The notes beneath the pieces were generated by a model that saw only the letters and a program-made list of their open reading frames with translations, ran no database searches and was not told the DNA's origin. DNA of 64,000 nt from assembly GCA_934045905.1 (NCBI GenBank), contig OW203766.1, forward strand, positions 13,944,309 through 14,008,308. The letters run 5' to 3'. Positions 34,001 through 42,168 of this stretch are shown here, one piece after another. Within the stretch, counting starts at the first letter, position 1. Every line of letters begins with the position of its first letter. This stretch comes from Leuctra nigra. Taxonomy: Eukaryota; Arthropoda; Insecta; Plecoptera; Leuctridae. Both the position numbers and the translations under genes were made by a program.

Positions 34001-34552
34001 GGGTGGTAGGCATTCGTTCGTGAACCGAACCATTAGAGAATGGAACTCGATGGATCTCCGGGAATTTCCAGCCGACTTGGCCGAGTTGAAAAGCTTAGTT
34101 TAGATGTCAGAATTATTGAATGTTAAAATTATTGATAAGAATATTAAGTATTAAGAGTATTAAGAGTATTAAGAGTATTAAGTATTAAGTATTAAGTATT
34201 ATTGAGTATAAAGATTATTAAGAGTATTAAGAGTACCTATTAAGTCGGCGAATTAACAGTTAAAAGCGATCTAGCATTAATATTAACAGTAATAGTTATA
34301 GTTATATTTATATTTATATAAGTATTTATTTTTATTAATTTATATAAATTACTTTAACCTATAAGATTGTTTTAGTTGTATTTTAATTTGACTTAGATTC
34401 TAGAAAATATTTAGTATTAAGACCTCTACCACCTGTTCAATGTAACAAATTGTAGAAAAATAAACATACATACATACATAAAAATAAAAAATAAAAACAC
34501 ACAGAGAAAGTGCCATAAGAGTACCGTGGTGACGCTCGCTACGCTCGCTTAA
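31010..34552 (-). mobile_element. Helitron-like element E1, copy 5, split by a retrotransposon
   Basis: The E1 sequence runs from CTAGGAAAACGC (31010) to the A-run after GACCTGGGCTGTGACCAC (about 31940), and resumes at ACACACAGAGAAAGTGCC (about 34496) to CGCTCGCTACGCTCGCTTAA. Removing the insert gives a length of about 1 kb, like copy 4. The insertion is in the A-run. Confidence 0.85.
31947..34103 (+). CDS. Non-LTR retrotransposon reverse transcriptase, 5'-truncated
   Basis: 718 codons without a stop, ending TAG, followed by a 3' region of about 390 bases ending in (TACA)n and A-rich sequence. Upstream the frame runs into the E1 host repeat, so no native start exists. Polymerase motifs in order: VVPIFKAGERGDPRNYRPVS; GFRPGHSCESQL; ILIDFEKAFDKVPH with the first catalytic Asp; TSGVPQGSVLGPLLF; FADDLIL with the catalytic Asp pair (nt about 33241-33261); KYLGVVLDRKM. 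The C-terminal region (NRTIREWNSM) resembles CR1/Jockey/L2-group elements. The endonuclease domain is missing. An intact frame in a truncated copy means recent insertion. It can probably not move by itself. Confidence 0.92.
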   Translation: MYKETYKEIWLYRKVDKDGVKKFMGEMFDDWSCKEEICEVRWEALKDLLNTCREKFVPRKIIRPNSDPPFYNKSVRTIKRKARVLHRKKGRLEENEWRVKRKAIREELTGAKKDAKDKYMERLFDEQDIKSSWRKLYAHIRGQKGSGRDIPGLKDDNSEADKDEDKAEMLSTQFSRVFQAKDREYIGGRNEKAMWESLNITTTDIWKEVRKIKSGKAEGPDNISGDTVRMAGNSIIQYLDELFRISFATNTLPLEWKQGTVVPIFKAGERGDPRNYRPVSLTSVICKTMEGVIAKYVRGHLVKLGWLRSEQHGFRPGHSCESQLAGLSEDLHEALDKGEVVDAILIDFEKAFDKVPHGELLGKLGSLGLHEGVVDWIGSFLRNRSQRVRVGKCLSRSVAVTSGVPQGSVLGPLLFIIYVNNIGEGVTAKVRLFADDLILTKLIRCDQDRRELQEDVYKIETWAIKNKMVVNAKKCQYVRFSRARNVDSGSYQMGGVLLDKQDSCKYLGVVLDRKMDGDLQIGSVVAKSSRQLAFVMRSLKGASHRTKAKAYTTLIRPIVEYAGAVWDPYKKGQIRAIENVQRRAARKVTGKTKYRKWVIANKGHKVGSEFKITLQRVPESVSEMLKELEWESLEDRRRKARLLNMYRALVGKEAWKEVASRFAMPDYYSRNDHSWKIKERRSRTEGGRHSFVNRTIREWNSMDLREFPADLAELKSLV

Positions 34553-34608
34553 TAAGGATTTATGATGTTTTGAGTAATAATGAGTTAGGTTAGAAAGTTT
34601 AATTTGAT

Positions 34609-34825
34609 GTACACTTGGCCAAAGTAAAATTGGTATTCGAAAGATACGCGGATTGGCTGATAAAGATATGTGATGACATTATCAGTTGAAGTTTATACTA
34701 TCGCGTCTAACTCTAGTAGATGAGCTCTGATTTCATTGATAATAACAAAAACAATGATTGATTGTCAAGGAACCTGACCAGCATCCAATCCGTTTGGTTC
34801 AAATACCGTTTTGTATGTGAACATC
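34609..34825 (+). mobile_element. Short MITE (GTACACT family), copy 3
   Basis: Starts GTACACTTGGCCAAAGTAAA and contains GAGCTCTGATTTCATTGATA and GATTGATTGTCAAGGAACC as in 9398-9614. The right end is eroded (CAAATACCGTTTTG remains). Confidence 0.7.
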
Positions 34826-35513
34826 AATTTTGGTAATTTTTAATTTTAAAGATGGACAAAATGAGTGAAAACATTCAAGATGCTTCTATGTTTTCTGCGG
34901 TGATGTCCTGGTTGTTTGATGTTGGCCCTAAAAACGGCCCTTTCAAGATGTTCAAAGTAAGTTTGAAACTCTTGGAAAGGTGTGTAAACTATTATGAAAA
35001 TAGCCTTGTTTTCTCGAATATCAATAGTAAGGTAAAGCTGTGTTATTCTCGTGCCATCTGCCAACGCACGTGTACTAAGCGAGTTATTTTGCTAAAACTT
35101 CTGAGAAACGTCATCTGGTCTTCACAATGACCAAAACAAGAAGCAAACAAGACGAGTGCACGCGAAGATAGGTCAGCTGCTCCTGCATTTGTCGCAAACA
35201 TTGACAACACTTGCAGTTCTTAGCGACAAACAAGAGCAGATGTGTGTCCTTGCTTTTAGAGAAGAGCAAGAAGTGGTAAAAAAATAATTGTTGCAACGGC
35301 ATCTGGTCTTTGGCCTTGCAGAATTTATGTCAACAGCGTTTGCGAAATTAATAAATACTTCACCAATCAAGAGCGCTTTGTCTCGAAGTTTAATAATTGG
35401 TCTTTCACTCAAATTGGGCGTTAGGGGACCAATTGAGGACAAATTTTCGTGACAAGTTTTGCACCAGCCCAATAAGATCAAATAATTTACTATGATGGAA
35501 TAGTATGGCACCC
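34826..35513. other. Intergenic, nothing secure
   Basis: A 92-codon plus frame at 34852-35130 (starting MDKMSENIQDASMF) and a minus frame at 35559-35173 show no recognised domain. The rest is unremarkable up to the E2 terminus. Confidence 0.35.
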
Positions 35514-37872
35514 CATCTAGTGGAGCGGTCGCTCCACCCAGCCAAGTCGTACTATACACTCACAGTCACTCAACATACCGTAAATGCCTAATAAACTGAG
35601 GAGCAGACCAAACACTTTTACTGTAAGCAACAACATGGCATTTTCGGCCTACTGGATCTCAAAATTGGTAAATCTCACATTGTTGCGAAATATCTTAATT
35701 TCGAGCTATGGCCCACCCCACTACATATACCAAATTTGGGAACAATAGGTTATGCCATTTGCGCGCTAGAGGACCGAGAAAACAGTGAAATTACACCACT
35801 TTCTGATTCTGAAGATGATGATGATTCTGATATCACGAAACGTCGCTATCACCGCCACAGCCTAAACGGCTGAACCGATCGACCTGAAATTTTTACCACA
35901 TGTGCACTTTTGGCGTCTGAGGTGCCTTTTTATAAAACCAATCGGAAGCCGCCATTTTGAAACCGGAAGTGACGTCATAACTCAAAAACGTCTGGACCGA
36001 TTAGAACGAAATTAGCGCCATTCGATTTAGATGGTCATCTATATGAAGTATCAATAAAAAAAAAATTATTTTCTTATTTTCTAAACCGGAAGTGACGTCA
36101 TAAATACGCAATATTTAACTTATTTCAACAAATTATACTTAAAATACGTACATAATTAACTTACATTGTAACATAGACAATACAATTTATATATTCAAGG
36201 TAGCAGTGTTCTCGGCCGCCATTCCTGAAACCGGAAGTGACGTCATATATCTAAAACGCCTGTACCGATTGCAACTGAACTAGCTCCTGCGTATTCATTC
36301 TGCTATTTATTTGAAAAATCAATTGTGAAAAATGAATAAATAAATTAATGGTACCGGAAATGGCGGCAGGAACCACTAAATGAAACCGGAAGTGACGTCA
36401 TATATTACAAACGGCATGACCGATTTTACGGAAATATAGGGATTAGGAATTCAGATGGTCGTTCATGAAGGTATCAACTAGATAAAACTAGATTGTTTTC
36501 TTATTACCTATACCGGAATTCGGCCGCTATTTCAAAACCGGAAGTGACGTCATGTATCGAAAACGGCTGGATCGATTATAACGAAACTTAAGCTATTCTT
36601 CTTGGATAATCATTTTCATCTTATACCAAACGCAACTTTTCATAGTAACCAAATCGGTTGAGGCGTATTTTTTTAAAGAAATTAGTCCCTGCTCGGACAT
36701 GTGCTACAAGCTGTATGAATAAACTAACAAAAGAAGTGATATCCCAGAAAAAACACTCCGTGTAAAAATACCAGCCAAGTCTCTTTAACTATAAAAAAAA
36801 ATAGAAGAAATCTAAAAATTCAGCACTGAAAAGGAGTGATATCAAAAAAGGAGCCAAGTCAACGAATTTTCCAAATTTTAATCGTACCATTGAAATAAAA
36901 ATATCAACCCCCGAGAAATACTTAAAAAAAGGACTTGGCGCATCGTTTTTTTAAAGACATTTTTCTATTCTTAAGCTTATGCCACTCACATACTACGTAG
37001 TTCAGAAATGCCTAGAAAAATTGGGACAAAACTTTCAAATTAAATATTGAACATTCTGTAAAATATTTTAAATTTAAATATAAGTACGCAAAGAAACATA
37101 GCATTGTCTTACAAGCAATAAATACAGAACAGTTGTGTTTGTGATTGGTAGGTACCTATAGTTTTGTGGGTACATCAACATACCTACTACAGCATTATAC
37201 TTTGAACCTTCTCGCCGTGTAATTAATTGCTATTAATTAACATTTTATACCAAAAAAATTCATAAATTACATAACGTATTACTTTAGATAAAAATCTAGT
37301 CAGTAATTATTTTTGAGCAGCATGGCTCAGTGCACTAGTCACTTATACAAATCTCATTGACGGCCTTCTTGTAATGAGCGCTTTCGCTATTTCCCTCAGT
37401 CACGATATTGAGAAGTATGATTGATTAATATGACCCTAGAAATAGTGGCAATAACGAATAGACTAGGCCGCTTCCGTTTATTCGTTATTCGTTTATCCGT
37501 TTATTTCCTCTGAATATTGACAAAATACCAAAACTGCCAGTAGGTAAGAGTACTAGTTATATTAAAACGTAGTATGATTCGTCGATAATGAATGTGATAT
37601 ACTCAGGAAAATATACTTGTAGAGTTCTTCCTATACTTTTAGGATAGAAAAGTGTCTTTAAAAAAACGATGCGCCAAGTCCTTTTTTTAAGTATTTCTCG
37701 GGGGTTGATATTTTTATTTCAATGGTACGATTAAAATTTGGAAAATTCGTTGACTTGGCTCCTTTTTTGATATCACTCCTTTTCAGTGCTGAATTTTTAG
37801 ATTTCTTCTATTTTTTTTATAGTTAAAGAGACTTGGCTGGTATTTTTACACGGAGTGTTTTTTCTGGGATAT
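35514..37872 (+). mobile_element. E2 element, copy A
   Basis: Layout: end CATCTAG next to the hairpin GTGGAGCGGTCGCTCCAC (35520-35537); AGCCAAGTCGTAC; a subterminal region with TCGGCCTACTGGATCTC; CACAGCCTAAACGGCTGAAC (about 35858); then five CCGGAAGTGACGTCA sites (about 35965, 36092, 36231, 36386 and 36537), mostly with ACGGCTGGACCGATT-type spacers. It ends in a long inverted repeat, arms 36738-36972 and 37636-37872, about 236 bases each, around a 663-base loop. The arms carry GCCAAGTC or its complement three times each. No protein is encoded. I do not recognise the family; rolling-circle (Helentron-like) ancestry is only a guess. Confidence 0.8.
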
Positions 37873-38497
37873 TCTTTACAGCTAATTTTGTTATATTTTA
37901 AGAAGAATATTTTAGGCAATCGAATCCAAATCAACTGCTAAATAAGTAGTTAAAATTTTGGAGAATATCATTGTTTGTTACCAAACTGCTTAACTCAAAC
38001 CAAAATTAAAAATGTATGTGTAACAGAACAGTTATATTTAACTATTTGTGAGTAAGTGAATGTGCAATTGTTGTGTAACTAAATCCTTGACTTGTTCGCT
38101 TGTCTTGGTCCATGACTGATGCTGTATGTCACATCTCTTCGCTCATGGTCTAATGATTAGTCATTAAATTAGCCATAAACAATTTCATATGGTGGCGCCG
38201 GAGAAATGATTATAGAACTTTGAGAAAATCATAAATAGTTCATAGATTCGTTAGTCACTTCCTGAATCCGGTTGGTTACAATAGATTAATTGCCACTTTG
38301 TAATTTCGTCACTCAGGATACTGATAAGGAGAGAAATAAATTTGGTTCAAATTCCAATAAAAGACTGTGCTTGTCTCAACCTGTCATTTGAAAAATTAAA
38401 TGTTGGTAATTATCGATATAAAGTCTTAAATAGATCTCATTTGATTTTTTTCAATTGTTATCATAAATCGAACAACAAATTGTCTCGAGGACTTCAT
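37873..38497. other. Intergenic, nothing recognised
   Basis: AT-rich non-coding DNA between E2 copy A and a SINE. No features were identified. Confidence 0.4.
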
Positions 38498-38615
38498 CGG
38501 AGGTTCCAGGTTCAATTCCCTATGCCATCCTCCCGACTGAGGTTATTTCTTGGTATTACTCAGTCGGCAGGCAGATAAGGGGAAGGTTCACTACTAATAA
38601 GCCACGACCGTCTCC
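38498..38615 (+). mobile_element. SINE copy cut by the assembly gap
   Basis: GAGGTTCCAGGTTCAATTCCC (B-box-like GGTTCAATTCC) through GGGGAAGGTTCACTACTAAT and GCCACGACCGTCTCC, where the N-run begins. The 3' half of the SINE is presumably in the gap. Confidence 0.7.
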
Positions 38616-38815
38616 NNNNNNNNNNNNNNNNNNNNNNNNNNNNNNNNNNNNNNNNNNNNNNNNNNNNNNNNNNNNNNNNNNNNNNNNNNNNNNNNNNNNN
38701 NNNNNNNNNNNNNNNNNNNNNNNNNNNNNNNNNNNNNNNNNNNNNNNNNNNNNNNNNNNNNNNNNNNNNNNNNNNNNNNNNNNNNNNNNNNNNNNNNNNN
38801 NNNNNNNNNNNNNNN
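38616..38815. other. Assembly gap, 200 N
   Basis: Exactly 200 undetermined bases, probably a placeholder length. It is bordered by a SINE on the left and an E2 arm on the right, so repeats likely broke the assembly here. Confidence 0.98.
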
Positions 38816-38829
38816 ATATCTATAATATT

Positions 38830-39020
38830 CTTTCATAATACACTAAAAAAACGGTGTGCCAATTATTTTATGATTATTACAATAAGGTTTTGACTTGGTC
38901 CATTTTTTAATTTCACTATACTTTACAGTGCTGAATTCAAAATGTCTTCTACTTTTTATGGTCGAAGAGACTTGGCTGGTATTTTTACCTGTAGGTTTGA
39001 TCTCTGTGGGGAGATCAATC
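38830..39020 (+). mobile_element. E2 right-arm fragment
   Basis: ACGGTGTGCCAA..., TTTTGACTTGGTCC, CAGTGCTGAATTC, GAGACTTGGCTGGTATTTTTAC and CTGTGGGGAGAT follow the same order as the right arm of E2 copy A (37636-37872), with more divergence. The remainder of this copy may lie in the gap. Confidence 0.75.
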
Positions 39021-39122
39021 CTTTTTTAGTTTATCCTTACAACTTGTAACACATTCATGACATAGCGAATGATAACGACTTGGCTGCGTAATGCGACTGC
39101 ACCGCTATAATGTTCAACTATC

Positions 39123-39130
39123 TATAAATA
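39123..39130 (+). promoter_or_regulatory. Possible TATA box of the LRR gene
   Basis: TATAAATA about 150 bases before the start codon of the 39279 gene. Position and sequence fit a core promoter with a short leader; no other support. Confidence 0.3.
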
Positions 39131-39278
39131 AAACAACAACAACAATACATAACTTCTTGCACACAAGAATATTGATTCACATGATTCAGAAGAATATGTA
39201 TCCTTGGTTACCACGATTTTCGGGATTTATTGAGAACATCTGAAAATTGTTTCATGAAGCAAATAATCACCACCTATA

Positions 39279-40682
39279 ATGCCTCGTTACAAGCCTGTGA
39301 GCACACTCTCGTCCCTAGCTCTTCAAGAAACTAGTAAGTTAGTCCTGCATATGTGTAAGAAAGTAGAAGAACTCTACCCCTCTGATCTGTACTTGGACTA
39401 CGATGTAATCGGTCGCAAGGAGAAGATCCAGGAAATGCAAGACTTTCTTCGTCAAAACGTTCAAGTGTCAGTCTGGGAAGAATTGTTTCATACAGTCGTC
39501 AAGCAGCATGAGTTAAGAGACGTGAGAATAATTTGTGGAGTTTTCTTTCATGAGAATGTTAACTTGAAGAAGCTAACTGTAACAGGTGTTATGTATAAAA
39601 AATATTTGAAGACGAATGGATTTTCAGCCTTGCCAAACTCCAACCACACTCGATTCTGGTTACAACAAATCCCAAAATTATCAAATCTCGTTGAAGTCAA
39701 ATTCTATGTCGAAGATGATTTCGATTGTACCTCGGACAAGATCGCGCTTGCGCTCAGTCGGTGTTGCCCGGAGTTACAGATCCTGAGAGTAAGGTGTTCT
39801 CCCGAGACATACAAGACTGTGTTGCGATCATGCACTAAACTGCGAGAACTTGATGGAAGATTTCCAGCCGTCTACAATGCTCTGCTAGCTCTAGACACAA
39901 ATGAAAAGCTGCAACTCAGGAGTTTAAATATTTTTGAATTTCCACTGCAAGACCTTAAGAAAATCTTCGAACTTTGCCCACATCTACAAAATCTGCGAAT
40001 AAATGCATATACCGACTGGCAACAAGATGTATTCCAGTTACTATCTGAAAGTCCTCTGAGAATATCGAGACTGACAGATGTACGTGACAATGGCAGCTTG
40101 AGCAAGTATTTGTCATGTAAGGGAATCTACATCACAGATCTCACAATATGCTACGGATCAGCAACAAACCCAGTGAATAGGTTGAAAGTTATCAGCGAAA
40201 ACTGCAAGAACTTAACAAAACTTTGTCTGACTGAGATTGAGGACTTGACACTCATCGAACAAGCTGAAAACCCAAGTCTTACTACTCGAATATCTTTTCC
40301 AAAGCTGGAGGAACTTATGGTCACCAGTGTGTGTATGCCTACATCGGGTTTACTTTATCTGTTGCGACATTGTATGCAGGACGCAGAGCAACTGACTTCA
40401 TTGAAAGTGTTTTCATCAGGAGAAGATTTGCCAGAAGTAGAAGCTGAGTTTGTTCAGTTGGTCAACAGCCAGAGTCGTCGCATGAAACAGTTAAGACGTC
40501 TGACGCTCAAATTCCCTGACGCACATTTTACTGCTGGGTTTGTAAGACAGCTCTACAAGTCATGCCCAAGCCTTACTTTGTTCAGTATTAAAGGGTTGAG
40601 CCCAGAGGCGGAGCTCTATTGCCAAGGGCTGGAGGAAGAAATCGAGCGATTTGACAGCAAGGATTGGGATCTGTGTTTTTAA
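39279..40682 (+). CDS. Leucine-rich-repeat-like protein, single exon
   Basis: A complete frame of 467 residues, ATG (MPRYKPVSTLSSLALQET) to TAA, intact and without introns. The N-terminal ~110 residues are helical-looking and do not show a clear F-box. From about residue 110 on there are irregular repeats of the type LxxLxxLxI/V...CPxLxxL (for example CCPELQILRV, CTKLRELDG, CPHLQNLRI, CKNLTKLCL, CPSLTLFSI), as in FBXL/AMN1-like solenoids, which serve as protein-binding scaffolds, often in ubiquitin ligases. No signal peptide or membrane segment. AATAAA at 40744-40749, 62 bases after the stop, and a TATA-like box upstream suggest an expressed gene or a retrogene. The surrounding DNA is transposon-dense. 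I do not recognise the exact orthologue, and the function is unknown. Confidence 0.85.
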   Translation: MPRYKPVSTLSSLALQETSKLVLHMCKKVEELYPSDLYLDYDVIGRKEKIQEMQDFLRQNVQVSVWEELFHTVVKQHELRDVRIICGVFFHENVNLKKLTVTGVMYKKYLKTNGFSALPNSNHTRFWLQQIPKLSNLVEVKFYVEDDFDCTSDKIALALSRCCPELQILRVRCSPETYKTVLRSCTKLRELDGRFPAVYNALLALDTNEKLQLRSLNIFEFPLQDLKKIFELCPHLQNLRINAYTDWQQDVFQLLSESPLRISRLTDVRDNGSLSKYLSCKGIYITDLTICYGSATNPVNRLKVISENCKNLTKLCLTEIEDLTLIEQAENPSLTTRISFPKLEELMVTSVCMPTSGLLYLLRHCMQDAEQLTSLKVFSSGEDLPEVEAEFVQLVNSQSRRMKQLRRLTLKFPDAHFTAGFVRQLYKSCPSLTLFSIKGLSPEAELYCQGLEEEIERFDSKDWDLCF

Positions 40683-40743
40683 CACGTCGGTAATTAACAA
40701 CGAAATTATTGTGCGAATTTGTTAGCTTGTTTTATTTTGATCA

Positions 40744-40749
40744 AATAAA
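40744..40749 (+). terminator. Poly(A) signal of the LRR gene
   Basis: AATAAA 62 bases beyond the TAA stop, at the distance usual for a short 3' UTR. Confidence 0.55.
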
Positions 40750-40785
40750 AAGTAAGATTGAATTTTGTAATATTCTGTGTTTCAA

Positions 40786-40860
40786 CTAGAAAAAACGCCC
40801 AGTGTAACGCATTGATGATGAGCGAGCACAGATACGCTCAACATCTCCAAACGAGCACAA
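40786..40860 (-). mobile_element. Helitron-like (E1) 3'-end fragment
   Basis: CTAGAAAAAACGCCCAGTGT followed by AACGCATTGATGATGAGCGAGCACAG is the E1 3' end in reverse, with a small GAT duplication. No 5' end follows. It lies about 40 bases past the LRR gene's poly(A) signal. Confidence 0.65.
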
Positions 40861-41266
40861 TCCATTCAGTAAAAAATAACTATAACTATACTATGTAACT
40901 GATTTTCATTTCAACTTTCTATCTCTGAAACAAAATTGAATAAACGATCAAAGTACCATCAATTTGGTAATTTATCAATCTACGATGGAATCAAACTCAA
41001 CGATTGGGTACCGGACTTCAAAGCGCCTCTGGACAATTTAGAAGCTAAAGCGTATCGCAATAAATGAATCATTTTATTTTTACTTATATTTCAACATGTC
41101 TATACGAATCGAAATATTATATTTTGTAGTTCTGTTAAAAAATGCATGTCCATTCAGTGGCGTAACTTCAGGTTTCGGACCCCCCCCCCGCAGGATATTT
41201 TTAGGGGGCCCCTACATTTTTAATTGCCTATATCGTAAAAATCTTTATAAATATGTGCATCCTTTG

Positions 41267-42084
41267 CAGGCGCGTAGGAATAGGGGGAAAGGGGGGAACG
41301 GACCCCCCCCTGTCAGGAGCCTGACCCCCCCCCCCTGCCAGAGATCCTGACCCCCCTGCTAGAGACTCTGACCCTCCCTGCTAGATATCCTGAACACATC
41401 CAGATATTCATAAATGTTGAATAATTGTTGCACAGAATGCACAGATTTTCTCCATTATGAGGTTGAATTCTCTAAATTTTCTCAAGTTTTGCAAAACTAA
41501 TTGAACAGAGGTATTATCCAATGAGACAACTCAATTACTCAATTGTCCAACATGATCATCCTCATGAATCAAATTAAATAATTACACGTTAAACTAATAG
41601 ATTCCAAAACACATACAGATTTTTCTTATTGATTGCTTATTTCTGTTGCTCTTGCAACCTTTTTCAAAGGTCGATTCCAAAATCAATTCATAATCGATTC
41701 TCTTTCACTAGAATTCAAGTATTTCCCTGCGGGGCCATTTAGGATTTTGTCTCTTGTTTTATAAAGATGCCAAAAAAGCGTCGAATTCGATTTTTTTTTA
41801 TCAAGATGTAAAAAAATGCCCTGCGGGGCCATTGGGAATTCTATAAAAACAAGTTTTCTTAAGTTCCTACTGAATATTCCATATCACACATTTTACATTT
41901 CTTTGAAAAGAAAGAATAGCTTAAAATTCGATTATTTAGTATCAAAAATTCAAAAAAGGCCCTGCGGGGCTAACTGGGGGTAAGTCCCCCAGACGCCTTG
42001 TAGCAATGAACTACCTTTTCCTGACATCCATCGATCCCCTATAATTTTGACCCCCCCTGTCAAAACAAAGTTCCTACGCGCCTG
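41267..42084. mobile_element. hAT-like MITE, inner insertion
   Basis: Perfect 14-base ends CAGGCGCGTAGGAA / TTCCTACGCGCCTG, flanked by ATCCTTTG on both sides (41259-41266 and 42085-42092). The inner CCCTGCGGGGCC motif occurs three times (about 41727, 41819 and 41959). Same family as 428-860, but longer. Confidence 0.93.
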
Positions 42085-42168
42085 ATCCTTTGTGATGGTG
42101 ATACAAGCGCTCGGCCGTTTTAGCAAATTGAGAGAGAAAAATTGTTGCATTATTGTGGATGTAAATTT

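Noticed and set aside
38594..38836. Open frame across the N-run
   Set aside because: It consists of undetermined bases, so it is meaningless.
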